The translations under genes were made by a program, and so were the position numbers. This document shows positions 59,953 to 64,000 of a stretch of 64,000 nt of DNA, in pieces (position 1 is the stretch's first letter; every line of letters starts with the position of its first letter). The DNA is from Paraneptunicella aestuarii. GTDB lineage: Bacteria; Pseudomonadota; Gammaproteobacteria; Enterobacterales; Alteromonadaceae. Location: the NCBI RefSeq assembly GCF_019900845.1, contig NZ_CP074570.1, positions 3,968,001 through 4,032,000 of the forward strand, written 5' to 3'. The notes beneath the pieces were generated by a model. The model ran no database searches. It was not told the origin of the DNA and saw only the letters and a list, made by a program, of their open reading frames with translations.

Positions 59953-61487
59953 CGCTCTTCCCCTTGTAAAAGTGTGTTCAGGTAATTGCGTTCGTCATAG
60001 GGCAATGTTTGCCCATTTATTATTTGGTAGGTTTCATGGCCCTTACCTGCCAGTAACACCAAGTCATCTGGTGTCGCTTTTCGCAAAGCTGTTTTAATCG
60101 CTTCTTTACGATCCGGCACAATCAAAATGTGCTCTGAGTCTGGCCTATCCATGCCCGACAAAATATCCTGGATAATATCCTGAGTATTTTCACTGCGGCT
60201 GTTATCGCTGGTCAGAATAATCGCATCTGCACCTTGCTCTGCCGCCTTACCCATTAATGGACGCTTGCCTTGATCCCGCTCTCCGCCACAACCAAACAAG
60301 CACCAAAGCTTGCCTTTCATGTGTATTTTCAACGAGGCCAGCACTTGTTCCAGTGCGTCAGGAGTATGGGCATAATCAACAACAAAAGTTGCACTGGGCT
60401 TACCGCTGCCAGTTAAGTGGTTTTTTTCAGAACGGAACAGCTCCATTCTACCGGGAACCGGCTGTATCTGCCCCAGGCATTTTTCCAGCTCGGATAGTTC
60501 TGCACCCAAACAGAGATACGCCGCCACTGCGCCAATCAGGTTGGCAACATTGAATTCACCCAATAATGAAGTAGTTACCGGCACCTCACCCCATGAGGTA
60601 TGCAATATGAAACTAATTCCGCGATTGGAATACCGAACCTCTCTGGCGATACAGAACAAGCCTTGCTCAGGCGTTGCTATTTCTACGCCAAAGAAGACAG
60701 GTGTTACGCCTTCCGGCATCATGGCTAACCAGTTTTTATGCTCAGCATCACCGGCATTCAAAATCATATGTTTCAAGCCTGGCTGCTTTAACAACATACG
60801 TTTGGCTTTTGCGTACTCTTCCATATCACCGTGATAATCAAGGTGATCACGACTTAAATTGGTGAAAATAGCCACGTCGGTATGCAAATGCTTGATACGG
60901 CTTTGCACCATCGCGTGTGATGAGGCCTCAAAGGCGACGACGTCCGCACCTTCCGCGCTCAATTCCGCCAAAATGCGATGCATGGTCACGGCAACGGGCG
61001 TGGTATTAATGGTTTCTTGCAAATCACCCAAAAAGCCAGCACCTAACGTGCCGATGAGAGCCGCTTTCTTATGCAGCAACTGACCAAGCTGAGCGGCAAA
61101 ATGCGCAGTCGAGGTTTTACCATTGGTTCCAGTAACAGCAATGGTCTTCATGCTCTGTGAAGGCTCACCATAAAAGGCTTCTGAGAGCTCTGACAAACGA
61201 TGGAACAAATCATAGAACTTAATAATGATACTGTGCTCACGCATTTCAGTATCGCCATGCTCTGATTCATCTTCTGTTTCAGCAATGATCACTTTTGCCC
61301 CAAGGCTAACCGCTTGAGGAATAAACTCACGCCCATCCTGACGATGGCCGTTTACTGCCACAAAGGCTTTGTGAATACCCACTTCACGGCTATCAATGGC
61401 CAAATCGACAATGTCGATAGAAGGCGCTTCAATACCGAAAGGTTGTAATAGGGTTTTTAAATCCCTTGTTTGCCATTTAGGAGTCAT
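59949..61487 (-). CDS. murE: UDP-N-acetylmuramoyl-tripeptide synthetase MurE (atypical DNSR motif)
   Basis: Adds the third residue, expected to be meso-diaminopimelate, to UDP-MurNAc-L-Ala-D-Glu. The ATG at 61487 follows a strong GGGGAGGAAAG, giving 512 residues. Features are the ATP loop TIAVTGTNGKTSTAHFAAQL, NLSRDHLDYHGDMEEYA, FVVDYAHTPDALEQVL, FGCGGERDQGKRPLMG, and GKGHETYQ. The amino-acid selectivity motif reads DNSR (residues 428-431) where DAP-adding enzymes normally have DNPR; Asn and Arg are kept, so DAP is still the likely substrate. The start overlaps ftsI by 11 bp. Confidence 0.95.
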   Translation of the reverse strand: MTPKWQTRDLKTLLQPFGIEAPSIDIVDLAIDSREVGIHKAFVAVNGHRQDGREFIPQAVSLGAKVIIAETEDESEHGDTEMREHSIIIKFYDLFHRLSELSEAFYGEPSQSMKTIAVTGTNGKTSTAHFAAQLGQLLHKKAALIGTLGAGFLGDLQETINTTPVAVTMHRILAELSAEGADVVAFEASSHAMVQSRIKHLHTDVAIFTNLSRDHLDYHGDMEEYAKAKRMLLKQPGLKHMILNAGDAEHKNWLAMMPEGVTPVFFGVEIATPEQGLFCIAREVRYSNRGISFILHTSWGEVPVTTSLLGEFNVANLIGAVAAYLCLGAELSELEKCLGQIQPVPGRMELFRSEKNHLTGSGKPSATFVVDYAHTPDALEQVLASLKIHMKGKLWCLFGCGGERDQGKRPLMGKAAEQGADAIILTSDNSRSENTQDIIQDILSGMDRPDSEHILIVPDRKEAIKTALRKATPDDLVLLAGKGHETYQIINGQTLPYDERNYLNTLLQGEER

Positions 61488-63276
61488 GCTTTCCTCCCCT
61501 AAATTCCTGGCTTTCATAGGTTTCCTTGTTATGCGAGGCAATAGACGATACATCTCGACCATCTGGCGGTACATTCAACATTTGCAATGCCCCTGACATG
61601 ACGCGAGAAAAGACAGGAGCGGCGGTATCACCGGAATAATACAAATCACCACTAGGCTCATTAATCATGATCACCACAGCCAACTGTGGGTCAGATACTG
61701 GTGCCAAGCCCGCAAAGATATTGACGTATTCTTCCCCATATCCACCCGCAACCGCTTTACGGCTGGTTCCGGTTTTACCGGCTACACGATACCCAGGCAC
61801 TTTCGCTTTGGTGCCGGTTCCACCCGGTAAAACCACGTGTTCCATCATCTCAACAATGGCTTGCGCAGTGTTAGCGGATAACACACGCTCTTTTTCCACT
61901 TTGTGCCCGGATGATTTCACAATAGATAGCGGCAACTTGTAACCACCGTTCCCCAGAACCGAGTACATACGCGCCAACTGCAATGTCGTCACCGACAAGC
62001 CATAACCAAAAGACAAAGTGGCTAATTCAAAGTCAGACCAACGATGGCGATCATGGAAAATACCTGAGCTTTCGCCCAGCATGTTAGTGCCAGTGTCACC
62101 GACCAACCCCATGCTGTGATACAAATCGATAAAGTGCTCTTTAGGAATAGAGAGCGCCAGTTTAGACGTTCCCATATTGCTGGACTTCTTGATAATTTCG
62201 ATGAGATCGACTTTGCCGTAGTTGTGAGAATCCTGAACGATACTGCCCCCCACTCGCATCCAGCCGGGATTAGTATCAATGATGGTTTGCTCGTTGGCAC
62301 TGCCGAATTCCAAAGCGCCAATAACCGCTAACGGTTTTACCGATGAGCCCGGCTCAAAGGTGTCGGTAATGGCTCGGTTACGAATGCGATGTGCCGACAC
62401 GTTATGACGATTATTAGGATTAAAAGAAGGGCTATTGACCAGCGCCAGCAACTCTCCGGTATGTACGTCTGCAACAACGGCGGAACCAGAGGTAGCCTTA
62501 AGATATTGTACAGCCTGCTTCAGCTCTCGATAAGCGAGTGCCTGAATGCGCTGGTCAATAGTTAACTGGATATCAAGCGGTTCCTTGCCTTTCTCTTGCG
62601 ACAACAGTTCCACCTGTCGACCTTTCGCATCACGACGAATACGGCGCTTGTCTGGTGTACCGCTCAAATGCTCGTCGTAAACACGCTCAATACCTTCAAT
62701 GCCGCGATCATCTACATCGGTAAATCCGATCAAATGTGCAGATACTTCCCCGGTAGGGTAATAACGGCGAGACTCATTTCTTAAATGCAATCCGGGAATT
62801 TTCAGCTGCTTAACATAGTTCGCCATGGCAGGTGAAACCTGACGTTGAACATAAACGAAACGACGTTTTGGATCTTCAACTTGAGCCGTCAGCTCTTCCA
62901 GAGACTGACCGAGCACTTCTGCCAACGCTTCCCAACGGCGAGTATCCGCTAGCGCATTATTTTCATGAATGATTTTGGGATCTGCCCAAATGGCTTTTAC
63001 AGGCACACTCACCGCCAATTCCTGACCGTTACGATCCAGAATCAAGCCTCGGTGTACCAAACGCTCGCGAGTTCGGATAGTCCGGTTATCGCCCTGCTTG
63101 ATTAACATGTCGGGCTCAACCACCTGGATATAGGCAGCTCGAACCGCCAAGCCAGTGAAAACCAGACTCACTGCCGCCAGAACAGTCAAAAAGCGCCACT
63201 GAACCAAACGTGGCGTTTGCGTGCCTTTAGCTTGCTTCAACGGTTTTGCCATTCTGTTAGCTGCTCGATTAGACAT
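61477..63276 (-). CDS. ftsI: Penicillin-binding protein 3, septal transpeptidase FtsI
   Basis: Class B PBP that cross-links septal peptidoglycan with FtsW. The 599-residue protein has a cytoplasmic N-terminus, one membrane helix (about 28-48; FLTVLAAVSLVFTGLAVRAA) and a pedestal domain with RGLILDRNGQELAVS. The transpeptidase motifs are EPGSSVKPLAV (catalytic Ser in SxxK), KKSSNMGTSKLAL (SxN) and AGKTGTSRK (KTG). Its ATG overlaps the ftsL stop by one base. Confidence 0.97.
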   Translation of the reverse strand: MSNRAANRMAKPLKQAKGTQTPRLVQWRFLTVLAAVSLVFTGLAVRAAYIQVVEPDMLIKQGDNRTIRTRERLVHRGLILDRNGQELAVSVPVKAIWADPKIIHENNALADTRRWEALAEVLGQSLEELTAQVEDPKRRFVYVQRQVSPAMANYVKQLKIPGLHLRNESRRYYPTGEVSAHLIGFTDVDDRGIEGIERVYDEHLSGTPDKRRIRRDAKGRQVELLSQEKGKEPLDIQLTIDQRIQALAYRELKQAVQYLKATSGSAVVADVHTGELLALVNSPSFNPNNRHNVSAHRIRNRAITDTFEPGSSVKPLAVIGALEFGSANEQTIIDTNPGWMRVGGSIVQDSHNYGKVDLIEIIKKSSNMGTSKLALSIPKEHFIDLYHSMGLVGDTGTNMLGESSGIFHDRHRWSDFELATLSFGYGLSVTTLQLARMYSVLGNGGYKLPLSIVKSSGHKVEKERVLSANTAQAIVEMMEHVVLPGGTGTKAKVPGYRVAGKTGTSRKAVAGGYGEEYVNIFAGLAPVSDPQLAVVIMINEPSGDLYYSGDTAAPVFSRVMSGALQMLNVPPDGRDVSSIASHNKETYESQEFRGGKHDS

Positions 63277-63599
63277 TACTTCACCCTCACCACAACTTCT
63301 TCATCGGGTGCTGGGCGATACATGCCAAGCTGCTTTTCAACGCGGGATTCAATGCGGTTGTGTTCAGTCAGAGCACTTTGCTCCAGAACCAGATTACGCC
63401 ATTCCACATCCAGCAAATCGCGCTCCGCCATCAAGGTTTCCTTGGCGATTGAGAGCTGACGATTATGGTGTGTACCAAGAATTACGGAGATCGCACTTGC
63501 TACAACCATCAAAAACAACAAAACTCGCACGGGGTGGCGAGTCAAATCTGAGGCGATAATACCAACTAAATTAAAGTTGGTTTGAGTCTTGGGTGTCAT
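63276..63599 (-). CDS. ftsL: Cell division protein FtsL
   Basis: Small bitopic division protein that forms the FtsQLB complex. The 107-residue product has a short cytoplasmic part, a membrane helix (about 23-42; [20 protein letters not shown]) and a periplasmic coiled coil with [23 protein letters not shown]. It lies between rsmH (4-bp overlap, ATGA) and ftsI. Sequence conservation in FtsL is low, so position is a main support. Confidence 0.92.
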   Translation of the reverse strand: MTPKTQTNFNLVGIIASDLTRHPVRVLLFLMVVASAISVILGTHHNRQLSIAKETLMAERDLLDVEWRNLVLEQSALTEHNRIESRVEKQLGMYRPAPDEEVVVRVK

Positions 63600-64000
63600 A
63601 ACTTTTCTGCCACCCGCAACACCGAGCTCCGAGCCCGAATATTGTCCTCGATTTCTTTAGCGGAAGGTTTAATCGCCTTGCCAATGGTTTTCAAAACTCT
63701 TGATGCGGCAATTTCAGATTCTAAAATAGGCATTCCATGAGGGACTTTCATGCCTTGGCTTTGTTCCCGCATAAAACGTTTAACAATACGATCCTCTAAA
63801 GAGTGGAAACTGATCACCGCCAAACGTCCGCCGCTTTTTAATGCCTCAGCAGCAGCTTTCAAGCCCGTTTCAATTTCGCCCAATTCATTGTTTACGTGAA
63901 TACGAATCGCCTGAAAACTGCGTGTAGCCGGATGCTTATGCTTGTCTTTCACAGGCACAGCTTCATCAATTAATTTGGCAAGCTGCAATGTGGATACAAT
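63596..64000 (-). CDS. rsmH: 16S rRNA (cytosine1402-N4)-methyltransferase RsmH, C-terminal part
   Basis: First-strand dcw gene; it methylates C1402 in the ribosomal P site. Only the last 134 codons are in the window, entered in frame at 64000. Visible family blocks are [52 protein letters not shown] and [13 protein letters not shown]. The C-terminus contains [13 protein letters not shown]. The start and SAM-binding N-terminus lie beyond the right edge. Confidence 0.95.
   Translation of the reverse strand: MVSTLQLAKLIDEAVPVKDKHKHPATRSFQAIRIHVNNELGEIETGLKAAAEALKSGGRLAVISFHSLEDRIVKRFMREQSQGMKVPHGMPILESEIAASRVLKTIGKAIKPSAKEIEDNIRARSSVLRVAEKL

Overview
The window looks like a piece of chromosome from a moderately AT-rich, motile, Gram-negative marine-type gammaproteobacterium. 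Three things suggest this: the full division and cell-wall (dcw) cluster, the order of the housekeeping genes, and accessory genes for starch degradation, secreted proteases, chemotaxis and type IV pili. I cannot name the genus.

Layout. (1) 1-18.9 kb is accessory: a chemoreceptor cut by the left edge, an acyl-CoA dehydrogenase, OmpW behind a consensus FNR-type site, a small membrane methyltransferase, a DUF1289 protein, an M13 lipoprotein peptidase, a large modular GH13 amylase with two LacI-like operators upstream, an unknown Cys-paired protein, a giant hybrid two-component regulator (propeller sensor to AraC output), and divergent from it a metzincin protease plus a secreted RTX-repeat protein. 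(2) 18.9-26.2 kb is the pyruvate dehydrogenase operon pdhR-aceE-aceF-lpdA with a PdhR-type box, followed by a second chemoreceptor. (3) 28.3-36.3 kb is ampE-ampD, divergent from a retropepsin-like protease, nadC, and the pilus genes pilA-pilC-pilD (no pilB), then coaE-zapD-yacG. (4) 36.4-41.2 kb holds two tandem lipoproteins built of about 16-17 DUF285/BspA-type repeats each. They share perfectly identical 5' and 3' segments around diverged middles. (5) 41.2-64 kb, all on the minus strand, is rsmH(partial)-ftsL-ftsI-murE-murF-mraY-murD-ftsW-murG-murC-ddl-ftsQ-ftsA-ftsZ-lpxC, an M23 peptidase, secA, a 0.66-kb nested repeat array, and mutT.

Regions 2, 3 and 5 follow the order and orientation of the E. 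coli 2-minute region (lpd-aceF-aceE-pdhR-ampE-ampD-nadC-pilin genes-coaE-zapD-yacG-mutT-secA-lpxC-ftsZ). The DUF285 pair, the chemoreceptor between pdhR and ampE, and the M23 gene in the secM position therefore stand out as lineage-specific insertions or replacements. The most unusual material is the mosaic DUF285 gene pair, the hairpin repeat array between secA and mutT, and the regulator/metzincin/RTX locus.
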